Assembly: GCA_021234155.1 (NCBI GenBank)
Contig: JAJEKV010000035.1
Span: 1,924,001 to 1,988,000, forward strand
Length of the DNA stretch: 64,000 nucleotides
Source: Isoetes taiwanensis
Taxonomy: Eukaryota > Streptophyta > Lycopodiopsida > Isoetales > Isoetaceae
Reading direction: 5' to 3'
Shown piece by piece: positions 45,790 to 57,831 of the stretch (positions are counted from its first letter, which is position 1; each line of letters begins with the position of its first letter). The position numbers were made by a program, and so were the translations under genes. A model generated the notes under the pieces. The model did not search any database, was not told the origin of the DNA, and worked only from the letters and a program-made list of their open reading frames with translations.

Positions 45790-48700
45790 ATCACCACTAA
45801 AACATGAATTAAAAAACAAAATTATTAATTAAAGAAAATAGAATTACAAAGTTCAAACAGTGTTTTCAAATACCATTGAAATCATGTGAAAACTTGTTTG
45901 AAGTAAAGGTCTAATATGCCATCAAAATATGCCCATCGAATACTGCTTCGAATAATCTCCAAAGGGAAAACATAAATGCAGAACTACAACCGCCTCCAAG
46001 AAACCATAAGGAAAAAATAAAATAAAGGATTCCATGCATCAATGTCCAACCAACCTGGTTATGAAATGCCATGTAGGATCAGGATGATTACCATATAGTT
46101 CCAGGACCAGAAAAAGACAAAAGGACGATCGTTCGAAGAAACCCACATGCTTGATTGGGAAAGTGAACCAACGACATAATATTAAAATGACGAGTTCAAG
46201 AAGTATATAAAATGATAAGATACAAATGCTAAAAAAGTTTCATCGACGTCATCACACAAAGATCAATCAATAGATCTTAGTCCCTCTTTAGAAACACTTA
46301 CTAGGCCAACGACGATACGAGACTTGGAACATAGAGAATATTGTAACAGGATATCATGTTCCTAACTGGCTTAGCTCAAAACGAATTTGCAACCACAAGT
46401 GCAAGCAAACAAATTAATAAGTCAAACAAAAGCCAGATCCATTTTGCACCACGAGGCAAGGCCGTGTGATGTCGTAAGCAAAAGTAAAGGACACAAGGCA
46501 AATGCATACGAGATGTGAGCCACCATAAAAATGGATCAACATGTTCCTTTAATGATCGTATTACAGCTACAATACCCATCTGTCTTAAAATCATCATCAA
46601 ATATCTGAAAACCCAAGGTGAACTAGACTCTCAATCATGTTCTTTTATTGTGCTAGCCAGCTATAACAGACCTATGAATCCATCTTGCAACACATTAATA
46701 TCTATGAAGAGAAAAGAGATACCTTTTAGCCTTTCTTCCGTTCATCTTTTTTTCCCTCACACATGCAATTCATATCTGATTATTGAAGCTTCGATTATGA
46801 GCATTCATCCTTGTCCATTTGTCTGTGCAGATATTCATCGTTTCATCCATATCTCTTTGAGAGGAAAAAATCGGCTACTTTGGGTTTTTCTACTGCATCA
46901 GTAAACACTTGTTACAAGTAAAAACTCTTTCGGCACTGCTGAAACTGCAGAAAGGTCAGTTTCTAGGCAAATCTCGATGCCCATAGCATCTAAGGCCCTG
47001 AGTATAATCACATCTAAAACTGCCAGAAAGGCAAAAATTCAAGTCAAACGAAAGAAGATTTGGAAGAAATAAAATAATATAAAATAAAAGAACGATAAAA
47101 GAACGATTATATCCTATGCAGACAAAGCCGACATGCCAGTAGGCAGGGATATCCTGTGCAATCAAAGCCAATAGACTAATAGGCAGGCAATAGATAGCCA
47201 GGATAACCCAACCGCAGCCACCAAGAAAATATTGAAAAAGCAAAGCCAAGAGAAAATAAGAAGCAAACATTATAGCAACTTATTTGGAAAGACGCGCTCC
47301 CGATGTGATGTTGAAGCTATGCTTTGCAGATCCACGCTCTCACACGCATCAGATTGTAGCTTGGAAGCGCTGAAACCACTGGACAACTACCTGGCTTAAC
47401 AATCGTCCTACAACGGCAAAAAAATACAATAGGATCATGCAAACAAATGAGAGATTATGGTTGCTCAAACCAGAGAGCCTAATCGATGTGAAAATAGAAG
47501 AGATAGAATAGAATCAAACAAATGAGAGATTAGGGTTGCTTAGAGCAAATAGCCAATCGATGTGTTAGACGATAGAATAGAATAGAACAAAAGAGAGCTT
47601 AGGATTGCGGATAGCCTAATCGATGTGAAATAAGAAAAGATAGAATAAGGAAACTGGTAGGATAGAGAAGGAGAAGATATCTAGCTCAAGAGAATGTTGA
47701 TAAATGAAATGTGAGAAGATGTAGAATAAATAGGAGTCGTGAGGTGAAGCGTACCTATCCAAGGAATGTCGGTTCTATTGCGTATCGCAATAGAACCATG
47801 GCATTTTGTATATTTATACATGCCTGATTTTCTAAGTACTTGAAGTCTGATTATGTGATGTAATTTGTTGTTAAACAACGTCTTTTTGTTTATGTATCAA
47901 AAGTGATGGTTCAGGTAATTGCTTACCTAAGTTTGTTTATCATGTAATGGTGCAATTTCTGATTTTGTTATTTATATTGTAAATTGTCTGCATTGATTTA
48001 TCTCAGTATAGTTTAGGTTCTTTTATGACCCTCCTATCCCTTGATTTCCTGGGCAGAGTATTCCTCTGCCCATCCCCCACTAATTTGTTTGCTACATTTG
48101 CAGCATGGGCATTTGGAAGTGGCCAATCTTGGCTGCAGGGGTTCATTTATCCTCACTCCATCTTGTAAAACTGACATGCAATGGTTTTGTAGGCAATATG
48201 TATTGGCTACTCAAACAAAAAACAGTGCATAAATGTAAGTGTTCCTCTTGATTTTGTTGATTTTAGACAAAATCTACAACTTGATAGAAATTTGATGTGC
48301 CATTGGGGTCCAAGTGCAAACCATGGAGGTCATCTGCTGCAGCAGCAAGGGCATCTACTGCACCATTGAAGGACACATGCCCAACCCATTTTGGATGAAG
48401 CATGTGCCAAGAAGGCTCTGTTGTGCACCATAATGGTTGGGCACCTCACCAAAGAGGGCGAGCAGGTCCCAAAAACTATCACCATCTGGACCATGATATC
48501 ACCATTAAGGTCAAAAACCTGCCTTTGGCTCCACTTTTCCTTACGAAGACAACGAAAATTTGGGAAAAAAAAAGTGACATATTGTTCGTTAGCAATTGAA
48601 ACAGCTATGCATCCAAAACAAATTCTGTAATTTGCCTACTTTGGGCACTTATTTTGCAGATCAAGTGACTGGTAAACCGTTTCTTGGGCACTCTCCCTTA

Positions 48701-48980
48701 GGGAGAAGCATCATTTTGGGCATGTATGTGTCTTTGGGAAGACCGGCGCTTAGAAATAAAGATGCGTGTGCTTATTCTTCTGAATTCAGATCAGACGGGA
48801 TTTATGGATTGCACATGTCAAGCATCCTTGATTTTCATTGCTTCCGAAGGATAAGCTTCCTATCTCTCAAGGAGAAGAAAAACTTTCTGTGATTAAAATC
48901 CAACAACAAAATTAACTCTTGAAACATTATACTTGTTACTAGGTTTTGCCAAGAAAATGCTTTCAGTTTACCGATTTAAT
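45790..48980. other. Unassigned intergenic DNA
   Basis: AT-rich. At 47460-47650 there are three or four loose repeats of a GATAGAATAGAA plus GAGAGATTAGGGTTGC motif (period about 65). Short plus-strand frames at 48041-48230 and 48391-48630 give no recognised domain. The stretch 48880-48982 is the 3' flank shared with RLK3. Confidence 0.4.
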
Positions 48981-48982
48981 CA

Positions 48983-50652
48983 TTATTTCATTTTATCAAA
49001 AGAAGTATTTCGAAGTGTAGTTGAATTTGTAGATTTCCTTGAATTTGTAGAATTTGCATCTGAAGTTGATTGAGAGGAACTTGCAGTTGAATTTGTAGAT
49101 TTTCCTAAAATTGTAGAATTTGCACCTGAAGCTGATTGAGAGGAACCAAGGAAAGGCAGATTTGGCATGACATTGGGAAGGCTGGGAAGAGCAGCTTCGC
49201 CATCCAGTATCTGGCAGCATCTTTTTATGCTTGGTCTCTGTTCAACATCAGGATGGCCACAAAGCAAGCCCAGGGACAACATAACTCTCATCTGCTCAAC
49301 ATCATTATAATGTGATTGAAGTCTGGCATCAGCAACTCCAAGCAGGTCATTCTTCACTTGTGCTTGCCAAACCCATTCCAGCAAAAATAAATATTCTTGA
49401 TTCTCCCATGGCATGCTAAGAACATGTTTTCCACATGCCATCTCCAGAAGTAGGATACCATAACTGTATATATCAGATTTAACACTAGCTCTACCCATCC
49501 AGGCTAGTTCTGATGCGATGTAGCCAAGGGTACCGGCCATTGTCATTGTTTGTTGAGTGGTTTGCATGAGTCTTGAAAGTCCAAAATCTCCCAAACGTGC
49601 CACAAAGTTGTCATCTAACAGCACATTTGCAGTCTTGATATCTCTATGTATAATTCTTTGTTCCCATCCTCCATGTAAGAATGCCAACCCCTCTGCCACT
49701 CCCCTTGCTATCTCATACCTCTGGCCCCATGTCAAAAGACGGTCTGATGAAAATAAATGCTGATTCAGACTCCCATTTGGCATGTAGTCATATACTAGGA
49801 TCAATTTTTCATGCTGATGGCACCAGCCTCTTAATCTAACTACATTTTTATGCCTAAGAAGACATATAACAGAAAGCTCTGCTAAAAATTGTTGATGCCC
49901 TTCAACTGACATCACCTTCACTGCCACTTCAGTTTTATCACTAGGCAATATCCCTTTATAAACACTCCCATATCCCCCCTTTCCGATCATCAGGCTCTGG
50001 CTAAATCCACTGGTGGCTGTGCGCAGATCTGCATAGCTAAACCTTGAAAAATGAGATTCTACACAGTTAGAATTCCATTGTGGTGGCAGAGTTGGAGCAA
50101 AAGTTTCCTTCTCTTGAGGCAGGCAAAGCAAGCAACAGCAAGAGCAACAGCAACAGGAACTGCAACAAGAAGAACTATGGCGAGTGGAACAAGAAGAAGT
50201 GCAAGCTTTTGGGAGAAGAAGGAATCTATGACTTGTGGCGATGAAGGAGAAGAAGATGGCGATGGCGATGGAGGCGATGGAGGCGACGGCGATGGCGATG
50301 GTGATGGCGATGCAGTAGCATTGCCACGACATTGGCTATGGCATCCAGTTCCGCAGTAAGCTGAAGTAAACCCGCAGTATCCATACTCGCTGCAGCAGAG
50401 ATTATCCTCACAAAGGGAATTGTTTGCCTGACCACAGTCCCCAGCAGTTGTGCTGCTATTCGTAGTACCATTGCATTGGCTCTGGCATCCCAAACCGCAA
50501 TGCTGAGCACCCATTCCACAATAACCATATTTGCTGCAACACAGATTAGCTTCACAAAGAGCTCCTCCAGCTGCTTTCCCACATTCTTGTGTTGTGCTGC
50601 CTGATTGCACCATTAGCGCCAACAGAAGAACAACAGTTGAAATATTGAACAT
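48983..50652 (-). CDS. Hevein-domain receptor-like kinase 2 (one frameshift after the membrane helix)
   Basis: Start taken at 50652 ([14 protein letters not shown]), which aligns with RLK1 [14 protein letters not shown]; an in-frame ATG nine codons upstream (50679) is possible. Order: signal peptide, two eight-Cys hevein domains (SKYGYCG and SEYGYCG cores), a Ser-Pro repeat linker, membrane helix plus CLKRRK, then after a one-base loss near 50100 the kinase: [34 protein letters not shown] and a C-lobe ending [12 protein letters not shown]. The catalytic loop is normal, but the APE motif reads ASE (GYIASE). The cytosolic tail is a Ser/Thr/Asn repeat (STNST, SSSQSTS). The intact RLK3 base at the shift (TTGGCTC, against TTGCTC here) locates it. 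RLK2 and RLK3 are divergently arranged. Confidence 0.9.
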
Positions 50653-50819
50653 ACTTTGAAATGTTGAAGCACTGAACATGATTTCATTATGCAGAAACTA
50701 AGAACCCAGCTTAAGCCTTTAGTATTGACATTACATCAAGAGGGAAGCTATGCAACGAATGATTTTTTTGTTAACCACCAGTCACAATTATAGCCACGAT
50801 TGCCCAGTTGGAAATACTT

Positions 50820-51007
50820 AGGGTGCTTTCCCATGGAAGGCCGGACCTGGATGAGGTCAGGCCCAGGTCCAAAAGTATTCCTCACGATTATTTTCTAAAC
50901 GAGGTTCTTAACCTCAGCCACTCTGGTTTTCAGCTCATGGGAACATCGAACAAACAGACCTGACCTTCAGGAAGCCTGGAGGTTTTCTGGCCATGGGAAA
51001 GCACCCT
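50820..51007. repeat. Foldback/MITE-like element with terminal inverted repeats
   Basis: The left end GGGTGCTTTCCCATGG (50820-50835) is the exact reverse complement of the right end CCATGGGAAAGCACCC (50992-51007). Between them lie GGCCGGACCTGG and CAGGCCTGACC-like segments, but no coding sequence. Left and right flanks both contain TTA-type sequence (TACTTA before, TTATTA after), which could be a target duplication of TTA. Confidence 0.6.
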
Positions 51008-51170
51008 TATTAGCCCAGATAGAATATGACACGACTCCTTGGCGAACGACCTGGTCACTGTGAGATCTAGGGAGAATTGGTGGAGAATGGCTTTAGCTTT
51101 GGCTTTTGCATTGGTTTTGGCAAGTTGACACAATATTGATGTATTCTTCCTACAGGTGTTTCTGTAGCAT

Positions 51171-51316
51171 ATATGCCAGTGGACCAATTCTCTCTTGGCC
51201 TTCTTTTATGTGCCTTTGTCATCAATCTTGCTAAAAGCTCTTCATATATGCCAGTGGACCAATTCTCTCTTGGCCTTCTTTTATGTACCTTTGTCATCAA
51301 TCTTGGTGAAAGCTCT
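51171..51316. repeat. 73-bp tandem duplication
   Basis: ATATGCCAGTGGACC starts at 51171 and again at 51244, and the following ~58 bases are almost identical (TCTCTTGGCCTTCTTTTATG...). Confidence 0.9.
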
Positions 51317-51604
51317 GCCAAGAACTGTGCAGAGATGTTGCCTTCTTACCCACCCATGCGACTAAAGTTGCTAGTTTTCTTTAATAGGTGCTGGTATTTC
51401 TGACCCTTTTTTTAATGCTGGGCTGGCTGCTTTCTGTTATCATAATTATTTAAGTTGACCCCCCTTCCTCGTATGTATCCAAGCTATTTAGATGAACAAA
51501 AGATGTACAGTTAGTTTGTAGGGTAGAATTGTTTTATACCTTTGGGTTGTTAAGGCTTCTCTTTTCTTGTTGAATTATTTAAGTGTGTCTATTTCGGGGT
51601 CAAT

Positions 51605-52399
51605 AGCAAATATGGTTATTGTGGAGTCAGTTCTGAGTATTGTGGTGTGGGATGCCAGAGCCAATGCAACAGTACTACAAATAGCACCACGACTGCTGTG
51701 AGTTGTGGTAAGGAAGCAAACAATTCCCTGTGTGACAATAATTTCTGCTGCATCAAGTACGGGTATTGTGGTGTTACTTCAGCTTACTGTGGAACTGGAT
51801 GCCAGAGCCAATGCCGTAGCAATAGTACTGCACCTTTACCATCTCCATCGTCCTCAACATCTCCTTCTCCTTCATCATCATCACCATCGCTCTTGCCATT
51901 GCCTTCTTCTTCTTCTTCCTCTTCCAAAAGCCTGCTTGTTCCACTAGCCATAGCAGTTCCTCTTGCTGCTGCTCTGTGTGCCTCTGCAGCAATTCCTTGT
52001 TTTGCCTGCCTCAAGAGAAGAAAACTTTTGGCTCAAACTCTGCCACCACAGTGGGATTCTAACTGTGTCCAAGCTCCCTTTTCAAGGTTTAGCTATGCAG
52101 ATCTGAGCATAGCCACCAAAGGATTTAGCGAGAGCCTGATGATTGGTAAGGGCGGATATGGGAGTGTTTATAAAGGGATATTGCCTAGTGATAAAACTGA
52201 AGTGGCAGTAAAGGTGATGTCAGTAGAAGGGCATCAACAATTTTCTGCAGAGCTTTCTGTTATATGTCTTCTTAGGCATAAAAATGTAGTTAGATTAAGA
52301 GGCTGGTGCCATCAGCATGAAAAATTGATCCTAGTATATGACTACATGCCAAATGGGAGTCTGAATCAGCATTTATTTTCATCAGACCGTCATTTGACA
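51605..52399 (+). pseudogene. Hevein-domain receptor-like kinase 3, 5' part
   Basis: The copy opens inside its first hevein domain (SKYGYCGVSSEYCGVGCQSQ): the signal peptide and first three Cys are absent. Then follow a second complete hevein domain (SLCDNNFCCIKYGYCG), a Ser/Pro linker, a membrane helix, [29 protein letters not shown] and the N-lobe up to DRHLT. The reading frame is open throughout and is interrupted exactly after TTGACA at 52399 by the Helitron. The rest of the kinase resumes at 57832. Confidence 0.9.
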
Positions 52400-52429
52400 C
52401 TAGTAACGGTGCCCAGCGTTGCTGGAGAT

Positions 52430-55400
52430 TAGTTGGAAACATGTAAAGCTATAAGTGAACAATGAGAAGAGAGTGCGATAATAACTTTATATGGTAAGTT
52501 AGGGAGCAATTTCATCCCATATAATCTCTTTGTAGACTACATTTGGAGTGAACCCCCTATTAATTTTTATTAGTGCTCCTTGTCTTGAGGTGTCTTGAAT
52601 GAAAAGCTGTTGTGTGGCACGTTGCTGGGCTATAAGGCAGCCATTATATTATGAGGTGGTCGTTAACCATTGCGTGTCATCGCCCCTCTCTGTCCCTTCT
52701 ATGCCTGGTTTTTTTTTTTTTTGGGAGGGGGGGGAGCATGAATATGTGAAGCTCTTTTAATATCCAGCAACAATGTACTATATCGGGAATATTACTTTGT
52801 TGATAGAGAGATTAACTCACATTGAAGAGATTTTTTAAGGAATTCAAGCACCCTATTGCATATGTAATGTTACAAACATAGGTCTGTCATTTTTTACATC
52901 TCGTGATTGGTGCTTCTTTGAGTCAAAATAATTCTACCTTGGCATTCTAACAGAACATATGTGCTAGACTTTGATTTCAAATCTATATTAGATGCTTATG
53001 AGATCCATAACTATAAACTTGCCCCAAAAATCTCATTAAAAGCACGTTGCATTTAACAAAATAAAGTTGTCATTAACCTTTTTTTTTAGGCTTGTGATTT
53101 CTCTATAACACAAAAACTATTGCTATAGTGTTTGAGCATAACAAAAACTACTAAGTTAGTGTTGGAGCATAAAACCTACTTTACATATTCAAAGGCATCA
53201 AGTTTGACACAACTTTCTGTAAATGGTTATGTTTATCTCGTTGCTTAAACATCTTTTGTAAATGGTTCTCTGCATCTTGTTTTTATTTGCAAGTATCTCC
53301 TTTGTTATAGTATTTTATCAATAGATGAAGCAAACAACAATTGGGATAACATTAGCAAAATTGTGATTCTTGTGTTGAATGCTTATTTAAACTTATAGGT
53401 TTCTGTCCTAACACCATGGCTTGTGGTGGACTAAAGTAGTTAAAAGGCATGAATCCCATCATTTTCCATTGATACTTTCATTTGAATTTACACCGTTGAA
53501 ATTCAACACTGTAATTGCTCTTTGATTCAATGCTTGTAAACTCTGAAAGATGATTTTACCCGTTTGAGAGTAAATATAAACTTCAGAAACCAGCAAGAAA
53601 ATCCAGAATATGAATGATACCAACCAACGACCATTCTGTGCCTACAATAGAAACACACCCATAAACAATGAAAATAATATATTAACCCTTAAACGTTCAA
53701 TTTGTGCAATCTGGAGAAACTTTCCTGCAGTAATACATGGCAATTAATTAAGTAGCATAGCAAATTGCATTGGGCAAAATTGTACCTATTAGGCATTCAA
53801 GACATGTCTTCCCCGCTGTGAGCTCATTTGCAACATAGCCGATTGTAACACATGTCTTTAAATCGAGATTAGGTACATGCTAGCTCTACACAAACTAAGC
53901 AGCTGATTTAAGTTCTTTCTTGGAAAGGTGGAGCAGCACTAGGAGAATAAGATTTTGAAGCATCCGCAATGAAGCACCCAGTGAAAAGCATCATTGTTTC
54001 TAACAATGTATTCTGAAGACCACATATTTTGGGCAGTTCTACTTATATGCCAGTTCTGAGAGTGACGAATTGTTGAAGTGCATCATGTGATAACTTGGGC
54101 ACTGAGATAAATAAGGAACTTTTAAAAATGGTGTGCAAACTTAAAAGGGATATAGCGGATATTGAATGGATGCAGCACCATGTTAATTGTAGCATTGCTC
54201 CTAGCCATTTGTTAAGCAAGTCTGCAAAAATGGGAAATCTAGACAACAACAAAATAATATTGTTTTAAATTTAAGAAGGCAACGTTCTAGAAAATATTTT
54301 GCAATAATGTGCTTCAGCTTTTGTATCTTAGTGATATCACATTTTAACCAGCAATTCTAGGAAGCTGGCAGCATAACCACAACATGTCATGGAAGCATAC
54401 AATTATTTCCCACATACCTTTGTAAATCTGGTTAGCCGATGCAGATTTTTTATCTCTTCAAGATATAGAACCAATATACACAATTAGACATTGTGTTTGC
54501 GAAACAAATGGTGTATAACAATAAAGAATCATACAACAGAAGACTCACATTATCAATCACACACCCAGGCTCACAACACTGCTATCTAATCTATTAATCC
54601 AACTACACATTTTTCATGCCATGTTCTGGGTCCTCTTCTCCTGTGATAAAGGGCGATATATTTTATCAAGCAGCACTTAAAAAAGAGTGCTATCTATGCT
54701 AAATCATTGTTGCCCACACTCTTCTTTTGGTGGGCATGAAGACAGGCAGTTTGGCATCTGGGACATTCAGTTAACATGGTATCTAAACCTACAAAATAAT
54801 TCAAGGTTTCCTCATCATGGACTGCCATGAGGCCCCATTTTTGAATCACAAAAAACCCTATCACAGCAAGGAAGAAATCGATGTCCACCCAAAAAGGAAT
54901 TGTTACAGTACTCTATTTGCACATAAGGTGAATATGAGAACTAATGAATCACAAAGTAGCAATGCTTTAGGAGCCAAGAAATGCTTAAACGTTGCAAATA
55001 TGCAAGTATACCTTTATTTTCCAATCATTTAGGTGTGGAAGAGTGCCTACCGTGCACATGCACATAAGATATAGAACATTGCTTCCAGCATATCCAATGT
55101 GAAGTACAACTCACCAATAAAGTTAGCCTTCCTCTCGAACGAAATTAGGTGGAGGGGGTCGAAAAGAGCAAGGCAGCAGCTATGGCGGCTAGAGCGGCGG
55201 CTTAGGCCGCGCTCGTTTCTTGCAGGGTACGTCGGAGGGGGAAAGCCAGAAGGGTGCAAATCTTGGCACCACTGCCATCTCCAAACTAGGCAAGCAGAAG
55301 CTGAGCTTTGGAGTTTCTGTTTCAGGTTGGAGTATGGCAGAGCACAAAAGCTCCGTGTTCTTGTCCGGAGGTTCTGATGGTAAGATTGATGAGATCTTTA

Positions 55401-55469
55401 GCATGTTTTTTTTTTCAGTCTGTGGAATAGCAGAGGGAATCAACTATGGAATGGGTCAATAGCACTCAG
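52430..55469. other. Helitron interior, largely unassigned
   Basis: AT-rich, with no helicase or replicase blocks in either strand. The minus-strand frame 54694-54888 (LNYFVGLDTMLTECPRCQTA) and the plus-strand frame from 55220 (ANLGTTAISKLGKQKLSFGV, then SSVFLSGGSDGK) have protein-like composition and may be captured gene fragments. I cannot name the donor genes. Confidence 0.35.
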
Positions 55470-57027
55470 GCATGTGCTACCGCACTCACTGCGGTTTTCA
55501 AGGTCTGCACTCATTGCAGGTTGGGCCCAGCCCGATTTTCCTTTCTTTAGATGATCTTGATCTGCATCTTTGTTCAACAGCTTCTGTGTTGCTTGTCTTG
55601 GCTCATCAATTTTCCAGCAGGATTGTAATCAGATATACTCTTTGGGGGCGGTACTGTGCACCTTGGCACCTGTTATGAGCTTTCCTGGTCAGTATATTGT
55701 GGGTTACTCATTGTGCTTTTTGCTTCCTTCATCCTAGCTGGGGAAGCTTGGCGTCTAAACCTGAGAGAGGTCGGTGCTGTTGTCATTACATCAAGATTTC
55801 TAAGCAGGTAATCCAGGGCGGGAGACCTGGGTTGTCTCATTGCTACATAGAGCTGTAAGTGAATCAATAACCCATGTAAGGGCATTGGCAGTATGGTTAA
55901 GCAGGTGGACCAGAGGCCTGACCGTTCATTAATTTTGGGGGAAGAAGTGGAGGCTACCTCCCTTAGTACAGGCTGGAAAAGTGAGGGAACTTCGTCTAGT
56001 AGCTCAAAATAGTTGAATTTCTGGCCAAGTTAACGCGCAAGGTTGAAGCCTGCTTGCTGCTGTTGCTGTTCTTACATCTTTCGGGGGTGGAGCATAGGTG
56101 ATTATTGATTCATCATCAACGAGAACTCTTCTTTTTTTTTTTTTTTTTTTTGAGGGTAAGAATTGGTTTTTCCATTAATCAAGAAAAATAATACATGGTT
56201 GATCTGCTAAGCATAGCAAAGATCACTGAAACAAAATGTCCCTAGATTGTGACCATCACCATGAGGTGACTGGAATGGAGGACTAGTCCAAAAATATAAT
56301 CAGACTCACAGCTTGACCTTTTAATGAGTCAGAATTAACAATTAACAGGCTGTTGATGAAGGGAAAATAGTCACGACCCCAGCAAACTTCTGTAATTACC
56401 TGTATTAGCTAAAACCAAAACAAGATTAGGAGGCAAGGTTGAGCAAAGGATGTTCAGGTAGATGAGAAAACAATCCCAGAAGTTCTAGTGTGAGTTTAGG
56501 ATAATGGAAGGTCTAGGAGCAGAGGGAATCCAATTTAGCATTGAAATATGCATAGAAAGGTGCAGCAGATCCAAAAATATAGGCATCTTCTGTCTTATCA
56601 GCAGCGTCATCAATGCAAGAAGACTCAGTTCCACATAAGCAGAGTAAGGAACCATATAGATCTGCCAAAAGTCTGTGAGAACTCTTCTTTTGATGCCAAC
56701 GGAATAGGCCTCATCGGGCCAGCTCTCGATCTTGAGCAAAACCGAGGAAACCTCGCTCTGTGAGTACGACTTTGAGCGGGAAGAGGGCTTATCGCTTTCT
56801 CTAGTCTTGCCGCAGGGAATTTGTTAGAGGTCCCCATAGTACTTGCTTTTAGAGGGAAGAAGTTGAGCAGGGCTTCCAACGGAATATTGAACCCTTTTGT
56901 ATCTAAATTACTGCCATCATAGTTGTTATGGGTTAAATTCTTCCTATCTGGCCCTTTGAGGGGTCCAAATAAGGTCTCTGTACCATTCATTATTATTAAT
57001 ATAAAAACTTGCCTTCATCAAAAAAGA
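55470..57027 (+). mobile_element. Retroposon fragment related to 19810-21500, inside the Helitron
   Basis: Shares GGCCAAGTTAACGCGC (about 56022) with the retroposon at about 21215, and ends in TTGCCTTCATCAAAAAA (about 57012-57027), similar to its 3' end. It is interrupted by the nested insertion 56136-56676; without that, the sequence reads ...CATCAAC-GAGAACTCTTCTTTT-GATGCC... Confidence 0.5.
56136..56676 (-). mobile_element. Nested 541-bp poly-A retroposon with 15-bp target-site duplication
   Basis: GAGAACTCTTCTTTT occurs at 56121-56135 and 56677-56691. The insert begins on the plus strand with a T run (the A tail of a minus-strand element), preceded in element orientation by TTTTCTTGATTAATGGAAAA. 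A minus-strand frame near the other end (DFWQIYMVPYSAYVELSLLA, about 56605-56670) is probably a LINE ORF2 relic, so this is a 5'-truncated LINE. Confidence 0.75.
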
Positions 57028-57831
57028 TATGGCCAACCTTATTCTTACTGCACGAAGATTAGAGATGATAATTTAGTGGCATCTATTTGCAAAGGAGCGT
57101 ATCTAAAAACGTAAGAAAAGGATCATTTTCGATAGGAACCAATATCATAAACTTACCATGAAGGATGCAATTAAAAACAGTAGCAATTTGCAGCGGGCAG
57201 AAGAAAATGTAAGAGAGATCATTTTCAAAAGATCCTAGCTCAAATGCTCGATATAATCCCAGTTGCAATCCTATCACCACTTATTCTTCCTCACCAAAAC
57301 TTGCTTTTGAAGCATACCCTAAGCTCAATGTGCTCCAACCTCCTCCTCATGCTTAGCCTCCGGCCATCAAAAATGATCGTGAAGGTAAGAGCATACGTGA
57401 CATTGTCTGGAATGACACTGTCTGATTGCACTGTCTAATAAGAGACCTCCATTTGCATGTGCTTCTTGGACATATGGGTTACTTTCAGATCTAATTCCGT
57501 ATGAAAATGTCAATCCATCTTTAAGAAAATCACATAGGCATCTGATTCTGTACGGCTCAATGAACAACCCTAATCCTTACATTGGCTCACGCATATTGCT
57601 GTCGTCGCCATAGCTCGCCATCGGACGCCATAGCCAAGCTCGAAAAATTATGGCAACAATGGGATTTAGCGGCTTCGTAGTCAAAAGGCTTTATTTGGAC
57701 CTTCTAAAAAAGAGATCACATAAAAAAAAAGGCTTCATTTGGACCCTTTGATCTGGACAGGTCATTTGTGGCCGTTAGATCTAGGGCTGGATCCAAATCC
57801 AGGAATTACGGTATAACATTATAATATAGGA

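Larger units (their letters stand above)
50680..51604. other. Region between divergent RLK2 and RLK3
   Basis: Should contain the RLK2 promoter. The stretch 50810-51020 has an inverted-repeat look (GGGTGCTTTCCCATGG at about 50821, CCATGGGAAAGCACCC at about 50992), probably a small foldback or MITE of ~190 bp. Confidence 0.45.
52400..57831 (-). mobile_element. Non-autonomous Helitron (5432 bp) inserted in RLK3
   Basis: Ends are defined by comparison with RLK2: removing 52400-57831 restores TTGACA|TGGGGCC exactly, an A|T insertion with no target duplication. Read on the minus strand the element starts TCCTATATTATAATG (57831 inward) and ends with the hairpin CCAGC-AAC-GCTGG (52425-52413), then GCACCGTTA and CTAG (52403-52400). 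TC start, CTRR end and a short 3' hairpin are diagnostic for Helitrons. No Rep/helicase frame is visible, so it depends on another copy. The interior holds retroposon pieces and two short open segments that could be captured exons (55220-55390 plus; 54694-54888 minus), neither recognised. Confidence 0.9.

Noticed and set aside
51647-52432. RLK3 as a short hevein receptor with a natural stop after SSDRHLTLVTVPSVAGD
   Set aside because: The last ~10 residues are Helitron sequence; the kinase resumes in homologous register at 57832.
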